Position numbers and translations under genes: made by a program. The notes beneath the pieces are model-generated. The model saw only the letters and a program-made list of their open reading frames with translations, was not told the origin of the DNA and did not search any database. From contig NZ_JAMFMA010000004.1 in the NCBI RefSeq assembly GCF_023502425.1, forward strand, positions 124,001 through 188,000: 64,000 nucleotides of DNA. Direction: 5' to 3'. This document shows, piece by piece, positions 7,076-16,052 of this stretch; the first letter of the stretch is position 1, and the number at the start of each line of letters is the position of its first letter. Source of the DNA: Flagellimonas spongiicola (lineage in GTDB: Bacteria; Bacteroidota; Bacteroidia; Flavobacteriales; Flavobacteriaceae).

Positions 7076-10057
7076 ATGAAAGTAAGAGTGATTAAGATGC
7101 TTGGTGAATTTGGAAAGGTGATTCCGGTTACAAGGTTTTGTTGGATGACCTGTATCATCGTATTTCTGTATTCTTGTGGTAATCAGAATCCAACCTATGA
7201 ACCCTTACCCAAAACCGTCGATTTCAATTTTCACATTCGACCTATTCTTGTGCAAAACTGTTATCTGTGCCATGGTCCAGATCCAAGCAGTAGAAAAGCA
7301 GATCTTAGATTGGATACTTTCGAAGGTGCCACTGCTGCTTTAAAAGAGGGTGGATATGCCGTTGTACCTGGAAAACCGGGGCAGAGTGAATTGATGCTTC
7401 GGATTAACCATGAACATGAAGACAAAATAATGCCCCCACCAGAAACCAATAGTAAGCTTACCCTAAGGGAAAAAGCACTCTTGGAAAAATGGATAAAACA
7501 AGGTGCGGAATGGAAGCCGCATTGGGCATTTATAAAACCTAACTTGTCGACTGAAGATCAAAAGGCAGATATAGATGAATTCATAGATAGGGAGCTATCT
7601 CAAAAGAAATTGACCAAAGCCAGTCCCGCAGACAAGAACACACTGATACGAAGAGTAGCCTATTTGTTGACCGGATTACCCCCAACCCCGGAAGCGGTGA
7701 ATGATTTTGTCTCAAACACCTCTGAGAAGGCTTATGAGGACATGGTAGACACCTATTTGGCCTCCGCGGCTTATGGTGAACGTTGGGCCCGGCATTGGAT
7801 GGATTTGGTCCGTTATGCGGAAACCAAAGGCCATGAGTTTGATTACCCAATTACTGGTGCATGGAAATATCGTGATTACTTAATAAGAGCGTTTAATAAT
7901 GACCTTCCTTATGATCAACTCTTAACCGAGCACCTAGCTGGCGATTTAGTCACACACAAACGATACGATTCGGAAACAGGAATTCAGGAGTCACAAATAG
8001 CCACAGCGTTTTATGCCATGGGCGAAGGAACCCATAGTCCTGTGGATGTAAAGCAGGATGAGGCCAATCGTATAGACAATATGATTGATGTAACTACAAA
8101 GACCTTCCAAGGATTGACCGTTTCCTGTGCCAAATGTCATGATCACAAATTTGACCCGATCACTGCGGCCGATTATTACGCTATGTATGGTGTTATGGAA
8201 AGCACGCGATTTACACCATTGGAGGCTGATCTCACCTATGACAATGAAGTTAGTGCAAAAGAAGCACTCGAGCTTCAGGAATACATTAAATCAACCGTAG
8301 TTCAAAACCTAAAAACGAAAGAAACAGAAAAAGCACAAATTGATCAACAAATCACCCCTAATACGGGTTCAAGTTTTAAGAAGCTAGGAGATTTTCGGGA
8401 AACGGACTTCGATGGATGGAAAACCACCGGTTTGGCTTTTGGAAACAGCACAACCCTTGGAAATCCTATTTTGGCCCAAGGCACCGGAAAATTGATGTTC
8501 CTGGATGCAGGAAGAGCATCAAGTAAAACCTTTGGCCCCGGTGTGCTGGGTACACTTAGATCCCCAGATTTTATATTGGAGAACGATTTTATTGGAGTTC
8601 GAGCAAAAGGCGAGCATAGCACCATTCGAATCATTATCGATAATTTCCAATTGATACAATGGCCTATTTATGGTGAATTGACACTAGCGGTGGATAGCAA
8701 AAAATGGCAGAATTATAAATTCAATGTAGAACCATGGAAAGGTCATAAGGCGTACATTGAAATACTTCCTGGTACCTACAATACACATAATTTCGAGCTA
8801 TCGCCAACTGCATTTGTTGAAGCGGAATACGCCATAGCTTACAATACCGAATGGCCTGGAAAAATTCCGAATTCATCAAAAGAAGATGGTACAGAATTTT
8901 TAGGCGCCTCGGAGGTAAAGGATGTAAATAGCGCTATCCGACATGGTGAAATCAAGTTGGAATTCCCAGAATTGCTTGCAGCTGTTGATAGTAGTACACA
9001 ATTATCCAAACCATTAAAAAGCAATGCATTCATTTATGGCGTAAGCGATGGTTCAGCTATTGATAGTCCTGTTTTTATTCGGGGAAGATATCAAGAGCCA
9101 TCGGAAGAAAAAGTGCCCAGACGTTTTCTTTCCGTACTCCCAGAAGGTGATAAACCATTTGTATCAGAAGGCAGTGGCAGGTTGGAACTGGCTGAAGCTA
9201 TGCTTCATAAAGATAATCCGCTGACTTCGCGTGTTATGGTCAACCGTATTTGGCACCATTTATTTGGAAAAGGGATCGTGGAAACGGTAGACAACTATGG
9301 TCTTCAAGGAAAATTACCTTCTCATCCTGAATTGCTGGATCATCTGGCATTAAAATTTCAAGAAGACGAATGGTCCATTAAAAACATGGTTAAATATATC
9401 GTAATGTCAAATGCTTTTAAGCGTAGTACCTCACTTGATAGTGAAGCCTCGAAAATTGACCCGCTTAATACTTATTTGGCATCCTTTCCTGTGCGAAGAT
9501 TGGAATCTGAAGCCATTCGAGACGGAATTCTTGCGGTAACCGAAAGCTTGGATAACACGCTTTGTGGCCCTCCAGTACCAACTTATCTTACGGAATTTAT
9601 GGGAGGACGGGGTAAACCCGAAGTTTCAGGTCCGTTGGACGGCGCTGGCAGGAGAAGTATCTATCAAGAAGTGAGACGAAACTTTTTGGAACCGATGATG
9701 ACCACTTTTGATCGCCCAATACCTTTTACAACCTTCGGAAGACGCGATGTTACCAATGTTCCTGCACAATCATTAATATTGATGAATGACCCTTTTGTAA
9801 TCCAACAATCGGAGTTAATGGCACAAAAGTTATTGGAGGAACCCAATCTAACATTTGACCAACGAATACAATGGGTTTACATGCGAATGTTCTCCAGGAA
9901 ACCTACAGAAAACGAAATTTCAAATGCGGCGAAATTCATGGATACGGTGAAACAAATGAAAGCCAGCAACGAAATGGAAACCGATAACGAATTAGACCTA
10001 TGGAAGGAGTATTGCCATAGTGTTTTCAATCTTAAAGAATTTATTTACCTGATCTGA
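7076..10057 (+). CDS. PSCyt1/DUF1549/DUF1553 planctomycete-type cytochrome c lipoprotein
   Basis: The 993-residue protein begins with a lipoprotein signal (lipobox LYSC, about residue 36). An N-terminal cytochrome domain carries a CxxCH heme motif (NCYLCHGPD, near residues 62-66). DUF1549 (PSCyt2) follows at about 165-375 and contains a second CxxCH (SCAKCHDHK). A jelly-roll-like middle (about 430-600) precedes DUF1553 (PSD1) at about 690-960. The family is abundant in Planctomycetes and patchy in Bacteroidota; its substrate is not established. It starts 14 bases after the lacI-type gene and shares one base with the next gene (TGATG), so the order is operonic. A periplasm-facing redox role is inferred. 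Confidence 0.88.
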   Translation: MKVRVIKMLGEFGKVIPVTRFCWMTCIIVFLYSCGNQNPTYEPLPKTVDFNFHIRPILVQNCYLCHGPDPSSRKADLRLDTFEGATAALKEGGYAVVPGKPGQSELMLRINHEHEDKIMPPPETNSKLTLREKALLEKWIKQGAEWKPHWAFIKPNLSTEDQKADIDEFIDRELSQKKLTKASPADKNTLIRRVAYLLTGLPPTPEAVNDFVSNTSEKAYEDMVDTYLASAAYGERWARHWMDLVRYAETKGHEFDYPITGAWKYRDYLIRAFNNDLPYDQLLTEHLAGDLVTHKRYDSETGIQESQIATAFYAMGEGTHSPVDVKQDEANRIDNMIDVTTKTFQGLTVSCAKCHDHKFDPITAADYYAMYGVMESTRFTPLEADLTYDNEVSAKEALELQEYIKSTVVQNLKTKETEKAQIDQQITPNTGSSFKKLGDFRETDFDGWKTTGLAFGNSTTLGNPILAQGTGKLMFLDAGRASSKTFGPGVLGTLRSPDFILENDFIGVRAKGEHSTIRIIIDNFQLIQWPIYGELTLAVDSKKWQNYKFNVEPWKGHKAYIEILPGTYNTHNFELSPTAFVEAEYAIAYNTEWPGKIPNSSKEDGTEFLGASEVKDVNSAIRHGEIKLEFPELLAAVDSSTQLSKPLKSNAFIYGVSDGSAIDSPVFIRGRYQEPSEEKVPRRFLSVLPEGDKPFVSEGSGRLELAEAMLHKDNPLTSRVMVNRIWHHLFGKGIVETVDNYGLQGKLPSHPELLDHLALKFQEDEWSIKNMVKYIVMSNAFKRSTSLDSEASKIDPLNTYLASFPVRRLESEAIRDGILAVTESLDNTLCGPPVPTYLTEFMGGRGKPEVSGPLDGAGRRSIYQEVRRNFLEPMMTTFDRPIPFTTFGRRDVTNVPAQSLILMNDPFVIQQSELMAQKLLEEPNLTFDQRIQWVYMRMFSRKPTENEISNAAKFMDTVKQMKASNEMETDNELDLWKEYCHSVFNLKEFIYLI

Positions 10058-11508
10058 TGAGTAAGTACCATAATTTTATGCGAAGACCGCTATCGCGACG
10101 CGAAATGTTGACCATTTGCAAAGGTGGCTTTGGTTCATTGGCCTTTATGAGTTTGTTTGGGGTAGGGGCTTTGTCATGTAATCGTTCCAAATCAGGTATA
10201 ATTGAATCAGCGAATGATCTACAACTAGGACCGCACTACTTGCCAAAGGCTAAAAATGTCATTTTTTTATATATGGATGGTGGTGTTTCCCAAGTGGATT
10301 CCTTCGACCCCAAACCCAGATTGGCAAAGGAAAATGGTCAGGACCCTAGAAGCAAATTCAAGGTAGATGCTACACAATTTGACAACGTAGGTAAGATTTT
10401 AAAAAGTCCTTGGGAATTTAAGCAATACGGAGAATGTGGAATGCCCGTAAGTGAATTATTTCCGCACATCGCTACCTGTGTGGACGATATTGCATTGATT
10501 AGGTCCATGACTTCTCAGTTCCCAGAGCACACAAATGCCAATTACTTCTTGCATACCGGTAGTGGATTGCAAGGTAGACCAAGTATGGGCTCGTGGATGA
10601 CGTATGGTTTAGGAAGTGAAAATCAAAATATTCCGGGGTATGTGGTATTGGACGGCGGGTTAATACCTCCAGGAGGACTTGACAATTTCAAAAACGGGTT
10701 TTTACCGGCATCTTATCAGGCTTCTATACTACGTGCCGGACCCCAGCCTGTAGCCAATATCATCCCAAAGGAAAAAATCCCTAACCTTCAGGAACAAAAG
10801 TTGGATTTCATCAAAAATTTGGACAATGATCAACTGGCCGCTATGGGAGAAGCAGATGCAATTGAATCGGCTATTTCCAATTATGAATTGGCGTATAAAA
10901 TGCAATCCTCCATTCCAGAATTGACCGAATTCAAGGAAGAAACAGAAGCAACAAAAAGATTATATGGTTTTGACTCAGACGATCCCCATACCCGGGGCTA
11001 TGCAGCACAATGCTTATTGGCACGACGTCTGGTAGAAAGGGGTGTTCGATTTATAGAACTGACTTGTCCAAAAGTAAATGCAGATCGTTGGGACCAACAC
11101 GGAAATCTAAAGGATGGCCATGAGCGCAACGCACATGCTGTTGATCAACCGATAGCTGGGTTAATAAAGGATCTTAAGTCAAGAGGATTATTGGAGGAGA
11201 CCTTGGTGGTCTGGACCGGTGAATTTGGAAGAACGCCTTTTGCACAAGGAAAGGATGGACGGGATCATAATCCATCTGCATTTAGCATGTGGATGGCTGG
11301 CGCAGGAGTCAAAGGTGGAACCATTTTCGGTAAAACCGATGAATATGGATACCGCGTCATACAAAATGAAGTGACCGTACATGATCTGCATGCAACAATG
11401 ATGCATTTGTTGGGGATTGACCACGAACGACTCACCTTCAGATTTGGAGGTCGTGATATTCGATTAACTGATGTGCATGGACATGTGATCAAAGATATAT
11501 TAGCATAG
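10057..11508 (+). CDS. DUF1501 family Tat-exported protein
   Basis: The 483-residue protein starts with a twin-arginine signal (RRPLSRREMLTICKGG, then a hydrophobic run to SC at about residue 41). The body matches DUF1501, a family related to sulfatase/alkaline-phosphatase folds, with YMDGGVSQVDSFDPKP near 69-84, TWTGEFGRTPF-like and GRDHNP segments near 387-410, and a C-terminal GRDIRLTDVHG. DUF1501 genes almost always pair with DUF1549/DUF1553 genes, and here the two overlap by one base. Tat export suggests a folded metallo- or cofactor-containing enzyme in the periplasm. The reaction is unknown. Confidence 0.88.
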   Translation: MSKYHNFMRRPLSRREMLTICKGGFGSLAFMSLFGVGALSCNRSKSGIIESANDLQLGPHYLPKAKNVIFLYMDGGVSQVDSFDPKPRLAKENGQDPRSKFKVDATQFDNVGKILKSPWEFKQYGECGMPVSELFPHIATCVDDIALIRSMTSQFPEHTNANYFLHTGSGLQGRPSMGSWMTYGLGSENQNIPGYVVLDGGLIPPGGLDNFKNGFLPASYQASILRAGPQPVANIIPKEKIPNLQEQKLDFIKNLDNDQLAAMGEADAIESAISNYELAYKMQSSIPELTEFKEETEATKRLYGFDSDDPHTRGYAAQCLLARRLVERGVRFIELTCPKVNADRWDQHGNLKDGHERNAHAVDQPIAGLIKDLKSRGLLEETLVVWTGEFGRTPFAQGKDGRDHNPSAFSMWMAGAGVKGGTIFGKTDEYGYRVIQNEVTVHDLHATMMHLLGIDHERLTFRFGGRDIRLTDVHGHVIKDILA

Positions 11509-11518
11509 AATAACTATC

Positions 11519-12442
11519 ATGAAAACAATCAAAATAATAAGATCTTGGTGTATGGCTATTTTGGCCATGCCCCTAATGATGACTGCACAAAATTCCAATT
11601 CTGGCACACACCATTCCTTTTTTATTGCCGGACCAGATTTCACTGGAATTATCAATGAAGTTGATGAAGTGGTCTGGGATTCTGGAAAACCGGCGGCCCG
11701 GGACGGATATGTACTGGATAATGGCCATTTATTGATTTGCTGGGCGGATGAGGTTCGGGAATATAACAAAGCAAAAGAGGTGATTTTAACCTACAAGCGG
11801 GCCCAAGATCATATGGAATTAGGAACGGCTGTTCGTTTGGAAGACGGAAATACCCTGATTACGGAATCTGGCGATAACCCAAGAATTGTTGAGTTGGACA
11901 AAACTGGGAAAGTGGTTAAAAGTGTTTTGCTTCAACCAGAAACAGACAATGTACATATGCAAACACGCATGGCACGAAAACTTCCCAATGGGAATTATCT
12001 TGTACCCCATTTATTGGCGTTTGCTGTTAAGGAATATCAACCAGATGGTGAAATTGTCAATGTGTTTAAAACCGATTTTGAGATTTTTGGCGGTAGAAGT
12101 GCAGAAACTTGGCCCTTTACCGCAATCCGACTTGAGAATGGAAACACTCTGGTAACCCTTACACATGGGAATCGTGTAGTGGAATTGGACGAGGAAGGCG
12201 CTATTGTTTGGCAACTGGATAATTCGGATTTTACGAACAACCCGTTGGTTGACCCCTGTGGTGCACAGCGGCTACCAAATGGAAATACCGTTATTGCAAG
12301 TTATGGTGCGCAAGATGGAATTAAAATGTTTGAAGTTAACCGGGATAAAAGTATCGTTTGGACATACGAAAACTATCGTGCCCATCACTTTCAAATCTTA
12401 ACAACCAATGGCAAATCCCTAAAAGGAAAGCCACTTAAGTAA
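11519..12442 (+). CDS. Secreted beta-propeller (PQQ-like/arylsulfotransferase-like) protein
   Basis: The 307-residue protein has a signal peptide ending near MTAQN. It is built from repeated strands with the recurring pattern L-x-(N/D)-G-(N/H)-T/L-L followed by a ritual 'ELD.G.IVW': LDNGHLLICW, LEDGNTLITE, LPNGNYLVPH, LENGNTLVTL and LPNGNTVIAS. That is five blades of a beta-propeller of the PQQ-like or arylsulfotransferase-like type. It lies 10 bases after the DUF1501 gene and 2 bases before the DUF2231-cytochrome gene. It could bind a cofactor or a glycan; no catalytic residue is evident. Confidence 0.75.
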   Translation: MKTIKIIRSWCMAILAMPLMMTAQNSNSGTHHSFFIAGPDFTGIINEVDEVVWDSGKPAARDGYVLDNGHLLICWADEVREYNKAKEVILTYKRAQDHMELGTAVRLEDGNTLITESGDNPRIVELDKTGKVVKSVLLQPETDNVHMQTRMARKLPNGNYLVPHLLAFAVKEYQPDGEIVNVFKTDFEIFGGRSAETWPFTAIRLENGNTLVTLTHGNRVVELDEEGAIVWQLDNSDFTNNPLVDPCGAQRLPNGNTVIASYGAQDGIKMFEVNRDKSIVWTYENYRAHHFQILTTNGKSLKGKPLK

Positions 12443-12444
12443 CT

Positions 12445-13854
12445 ATGGAGGTGTTCACTGCCCTAATGCTAACTGGAACCGAAGGCCCATCGGATTTTGT
12501 ACTGTTTCTCGGACGAATTCATCCTTTGGTGGTACACTTGCCCATTGGTTTTTTGTTGTTAGGCGGATTGATTGAACTTGTGCTGCGCAAACCAAAGTTT
12601 CAACCACTTACGAGTTATATGCACTACCTATGGGGATTGGGAAGTATCAGTGCATTCTTCGCAGTGCTATTTGGTTATTTTCTTTCACTTTCAGGGGATT
12701 ACAATGAAGAAACATTGTTTTGGCATAAATGGATGGGCATTGTTGTGCTAATAATTTCCATCGGTTGTTTTATTATTTCCAAAAAGGAAATCAAACTTCC
12801 GAAGTTTGCCAGTCCTAGCTTGGTAGTTCTTTTGTTTTTCACCATTTTCTACACAGGTCACTTAGGCGGAAATCTTACGCATGGATCTACATATTTACTG
12901 GAATATGCGCCAAATTCAATTCGGAATTTTGCAGGTCTTCCAGATAAGGAGATTCCCAGAGAAAAGATTACGGTTTTGGATTCTGCGGATGTGTATTTGG
13001 ATTTGATTGCTCCATTAATGGACCGCAGATGTGTGAGTTGCCACAATGTGGACAAAAAGAAAGGGGATTTAATTTTGACTTCCCATGTAGAATTTATGAA
13101 AGGTGGAGAAAGTGGACCTGCTGTGGTTTTGGGCGAACCAAATTCTAGCGATATCTATAGAAGAATTACTTTGCCTGAGACCCATGAGGATTTTATGCCC
13201 ACGGAAGGAAAACCACCTTTATCCGAAGAAGAAGTTGCGATTATTGGTTGGTGGATTGAGAAAAGTGCACCTTCAGGGGGAAGTTTCGTGGCTTTGGAAC
13301 CTGAAGAACCGATTAAAACATTGGTTGAAAAATATCTGGGGTTGGATAAAAATGATTTATTAAATCAAAAAGTCGCCGCTCCATCCAAAACGCTAATGGA
13401 TTCATTGACCGGATTTGGATTTAATCTTAATCCCCTGATGTTGGAGAACAATTACCTCGAGGCCAACTTTAGTTTAAGCGAAGTGGAATTGAGTGACAAA
13501 GCGTTACAAGCACTTTTAGCCCTCCAAGAACAGTTAATTTGGTTGAATTTAAGTAACTCCGGGATCAATGATATGCATTTAAAAGAGCTTGTTGCATTCC
13601 AGAAATTGATGAAATTGAATTTGAGTAATACGGCAATTACCGATCAGGGTTTAAAATATCTAGAACAATTACAAAATCTAGAATCCCTTAACCTTTACCG
13701 AACAAATGTTTCCAGTGGCTTGTTGGAATTGCCTGCAAAGCTTCCTAATCTTAAAAGATTGTATATCTCAGAAACCAATATTGATAGTCTTAGTCTGGCC
13801 CAATTAAGACAGGACAATCAGGAATTGATCATCGTTTCAGAATCGATAGATTAG
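12445..13854 (+). CDS. DUF2231 membrane / planctomycete-type cytochrome c / LRR fusion protein
   Basis: The 469-residue protein has four hydrophobic helices in the first 155 residues (DUF2231-type, with HPLVVHLPIGF). A PSCyt1-like cytochrome c domain follows, with one CxxCH motif (RRCVSCHNVDKKKGDL, near residues 194-198) and the GWWIEKSAPSG end signature (about 270). The C-terminal part (about 330-460) is leucine-rich repeats (LIWLNLSNSGIND, LMKLNLSNTAITD, LESLNLYRTNVSS, LKRLYISETNIDS). It probably takes electrons from the exported oxidation proteins into the membrane, while the LRR may dock partners. Its stop codon overlaps that of the convergent SMP-30 gene. Confidence 0.85.
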   Translation: MEVFTALMLTGTEGPSDFVLFLGRIHPLVVHLPIGFLLLGGLIELVLRKPKFQPLTSYMHYLWGLGSISAFFAVLFGYFLSLSGDYNEETLFWHKWMGIVVLIISIGCFIISKKEIKLPKFASPSLVVLLFFTIFYTGHLGGNLTHGSTYLLEYAPNSIRNFAGLPDKEIPREKITVLDSADVYLDLIAPLMDRRCVSCHNVDKKKGDLILTSHVEFMKGGESGPAVVLGEPNSSDIYRRITLPETHEDFMPTEGKPPLSEEEVAIIGWWIEKSAPSGGSFVALEPEEPIKTLVEKYLGLDKNDLLNQKVAAPSKTLMDSLTGFGFNLNPLMLENNYLEANFSLSEVELSDKALQALLALQEQLIWLNLSNSGINDMHLKELVAFQKLMKLNLSNTAITDQGLKYLEQLQNLESLNLYRTNVSSGLLELPAKLPNLKRLYISETNIDSLSLAQLRQDNQELIIVSESID

Positions 13855-14834
13855 GGTTTAAGAACTACCCGCATCAATTTTGGACCAGAAGTGATGTAAA
13901 TTGTTTCCTCTGTGTCATCCAACACACAATTTGTATTGAATTCGTCATTCAATATGGTACCTAAATGTTTGCCTTCTGGGCTTAAAACATAAACACCGCC
14001 TGGCCCAGTAGCGAAAATGATTCCGTCCTTGTTCACCTTTAACCCATCGGGGTGACCTTTCTCCTTAGGTGCATTGCCTGTAGCATCGAAGAATTTTCTA
14101 CCATTTGATATACTTCCGTTTTCATCCACATCGGCAGCTATCCAAATGGCATTTTGCCAATCCGCATTGGCTATGTAAACCGTTTTTTCATCCGGAGAAA
14201 ATGCAATTCCGTTGGGACTGGAAAGGGTATCAGTCACTATTTGTATTTCCTTTTGGGGTGAAATTCGGTAAACTGCTGCACTCAATCCCCCTTCAACAAC
14301 AGGTGGTGGGTCCGACATTAGCATCGTACCATTGGAATGGAAGGTTGCATCGTTGGTATTGTTGAATCTGGTACCATTGAAATTGTCAACGAATACATTA
14401 AAATCTGATTTGGGCTGTGTAATTGGACTTTTCATTTTTACAGCTTCGCCATGACCATATCTTAAAATGACTAAGGAATCATTTTGATCTACTAGCAATG
14501 CACTGGGTCCAGGCCTTTCAGGGTCCTCATCTTTCATATCCAGATACAGTGTAACGCTATCCTTTTCGGTCCATTGATATAGTTTCTGATGACCAACATC
14601 AGTATATATTAATTTTTTTTCTTCCGCCAGCCAGATGGGACCTTCGGACCATGCATGTCCTGTAGATAAAACTTCTATCACTGCGTTTTCTGAAATAACA
14701 GAATCAAGGGCCGGGTCTAAACGCTCGATTTCCCCAACGGTTTGATACATTTTTGGTTCAAGCTTATGTTTTTTTTGTTCGGCGCAGGAGACAACAAAAA
14801 GGCTTATCAATAAAATACAAATCTGGGTTTTCAT
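13851..14834 (-). CDS. SMP-30/gluconolactonase/LRE family lipoprotein
   Basis: The 327-residue protein has a lipoprotein signal (MKTQICILLISLFVVSCAEQ, lipobox VVSC at about residue 17). The rest is a six-bladed propeller with SMP-30 features: HAWSEGPIWL near 56-65 (metal-binding Glu), SSPNGIAFSPDEKTVYIAN near 207-225 (Asn ligand) and HPDGLKVNKDG near 262-272 (Asp ligand). The family hydrolyses sugar lactones such as gluconolactone. It is read with the dehydrogenase gene at 14838 (3-base gap), giving a plausible two-step pair: oxidise a sugar to a lactone, then hydrolyse the lactone. Confidence 0.85.
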   Translation of the reverse strand: MKTQICILLISLFVVSCAEQKKHKLEPKMYQTVGEIERLDPALDSVISENAVIEVLSTGHAWSEGPIWLAEEKKLIYTDVGHQKLYQWTEKDSVTLYLDMKDEDPERPGPSALLVDQNDSLVILRYGHGEAVKMKSPITQPKSDFNVFVDNFNGTRFNNTNDATFHSNGTMLMSDPPPVVEGGLSAAVYRISPQKEIQIVTDTLSSPNGIAFSPDEKTVYIANADWQNAIWIAADVDENGSISNGRKFFDATGNAPKEKGHPDGLKVNKDGIIFATGPGGVYVLSPEGKHLGTILNDEFNTNCVLDDTEETIYITSGPKLMRVVLKP

Positions 14835-14837
14835 GTA

Positions 14838-15848
14838 TCAATCTAGTTTAATGCTATTGGTTTTTATCGGTCGATTTTCTTCTAGTGATTTGTTTGCGGC
14901 TTCGGCGATGATCATTGCTTTTAACCCGTCATCACCTGTCACTGGCATGGGTGCGTTGGCATTCAAAGCTTCAACAAAAGACCGAATTTCCTCTAGATAG
15001 GACGTCTCATAACGATCCATAAAGAAGTTTAAATGTCGATCGGTTTCGGTACCAGATTCTGATGCAATACTTACATTGCTTTTCAATGGATTTTCAACCT
15101 TGATTGCTCCTTTGCTGCCAAAGACTTCTATTCGTTGGTCATACCCATAACTAGCGTGTCTACTGTTCTCAATTGTTCCAATGGCTCCGTTTTCGAATTT
15201 GAGCATAACCTTGGCACTGTCAATATCCCCAGCTTCACCGATGGCTGGGTCAACAAGGCAAGTACCGTAGGCAAAAACCTCTTCTACCTCACAACCCATA
15301 ATGAATCGGGCCATGTCAAAATCATGGATGGTCATATCTTTAAAGAGACCACCGGATTTTTTGATATAGGAGATAGGAGGTGGTGCGGGATCACGACTGA
15401 TAATATGCAACCCGCGTAGTTTTCCAATTTTTCCTTCCGAAATGTTGGTTTTGACTTTCGAAAAATTATAATCGAAACGTTGATTGAAACCAATCATTAA
15501 GGGAATCCCAATTTTTGAAATCGTTTTTATGGTTTCATTTGATTTCGCCAACGATTTGTCAATTGGTTTTTCGCAAAAAATGGCTTTTCCAGCTTGCGCC
15601 GCCCTTACCGCATATTCCGAATGGGTATCGCTGGCGGAACTAATGAGTACGGCATCAATTTCAGGATTTTGTAGAATAATGTCGAAATTATCACTGACAT
15701 TTGGAACACCTCGATGAAGTGCAAATTGCTGTCCATTTACACTTGGATTTACCGCTGCGATGAGTTCAACACCTACAATTTTATCAAGGAGGTTTTCAAG
15801 GTGGATTTTTCCCATTCTACCCACGCCGATTATCCCGATTTTTATCAT
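14838..15848 (-). CDS. Gfo/Idh/MocA oxidoreductase, inositol 2-dehydrogenase-like
   Basis: From the ATG at 15848 the protein is 336 residues, the usual family length. The Rossmann motif GIIGVGRMGKIH starts at residue 5, FCEKPIDKSL (EKP motif) is near 92-101, and the catalytic segment is KDMTIHDFDMARF (near 167-179). These fit myo-inositol 2-dehydrogenase (IolG) and related sugar dehydrogenases, but no other iol genes are nearby, so the substrate is open. A longer reading from 15914 would put 22 residues before the nucleotide-binding strand and is rejected. It forms a two-gene unit with the SMP-30 lactonase, convergent with the LacI cluster. Confidence 0.88.
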   Translation of the reverse strand: MIKIGIIGVGRMGKIHLENLLDKIVGVELIAAVNPSVNGQQFALHRGVPNVSDNFDIILQNPEIDAVLISSASDTHSEYAVRAAQAGKAIFCEKPIDKSLAKSNETIKTISKIGIPLMIGFNQRFDYNFSKVKTNISEGKIGKLRGLHIISRDPAPPPISYIKKSGGLFKDMTIHDFDMARFIMGCEVEEVFAYGTCLVDPAIGEAGDIDSAKVMLKFENGAIGTIENSRHASYGYDQRIEVFGSKGAIKVENPLKSNVSIASESGTETDRHLNFFMDRYETSYLEEIRSFVEALNANAPMPVTGDDGLKAMIIAEAANKSLEENRPIKTNSIKLD

Positions 15849-16052
15849 AATGCTAGGTTTAAATAAATATACGTTTCGCAACGCGATTTTGCAATTAAAA
15901 CCTAGTGAAATCAAGGGGTTTGAATGGTTTTATTGTTGGATTTGTAAAACTTGGAATTTGGGACGCAGGAATCCGTGACAATAGCTGTCAAATTAGCTGC
16001 TGCTCAAGTACAAATCATATGGTTCCTAAGGCGTTATTCGGCTATGCTAAGT

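Noticed and set aside
13851..13854. Overlapping convergent stop codons as a regulatory device
   Set aside because: TAG and TAA sharing bases between convergent genes is simply compact packing; no further signal is seen.
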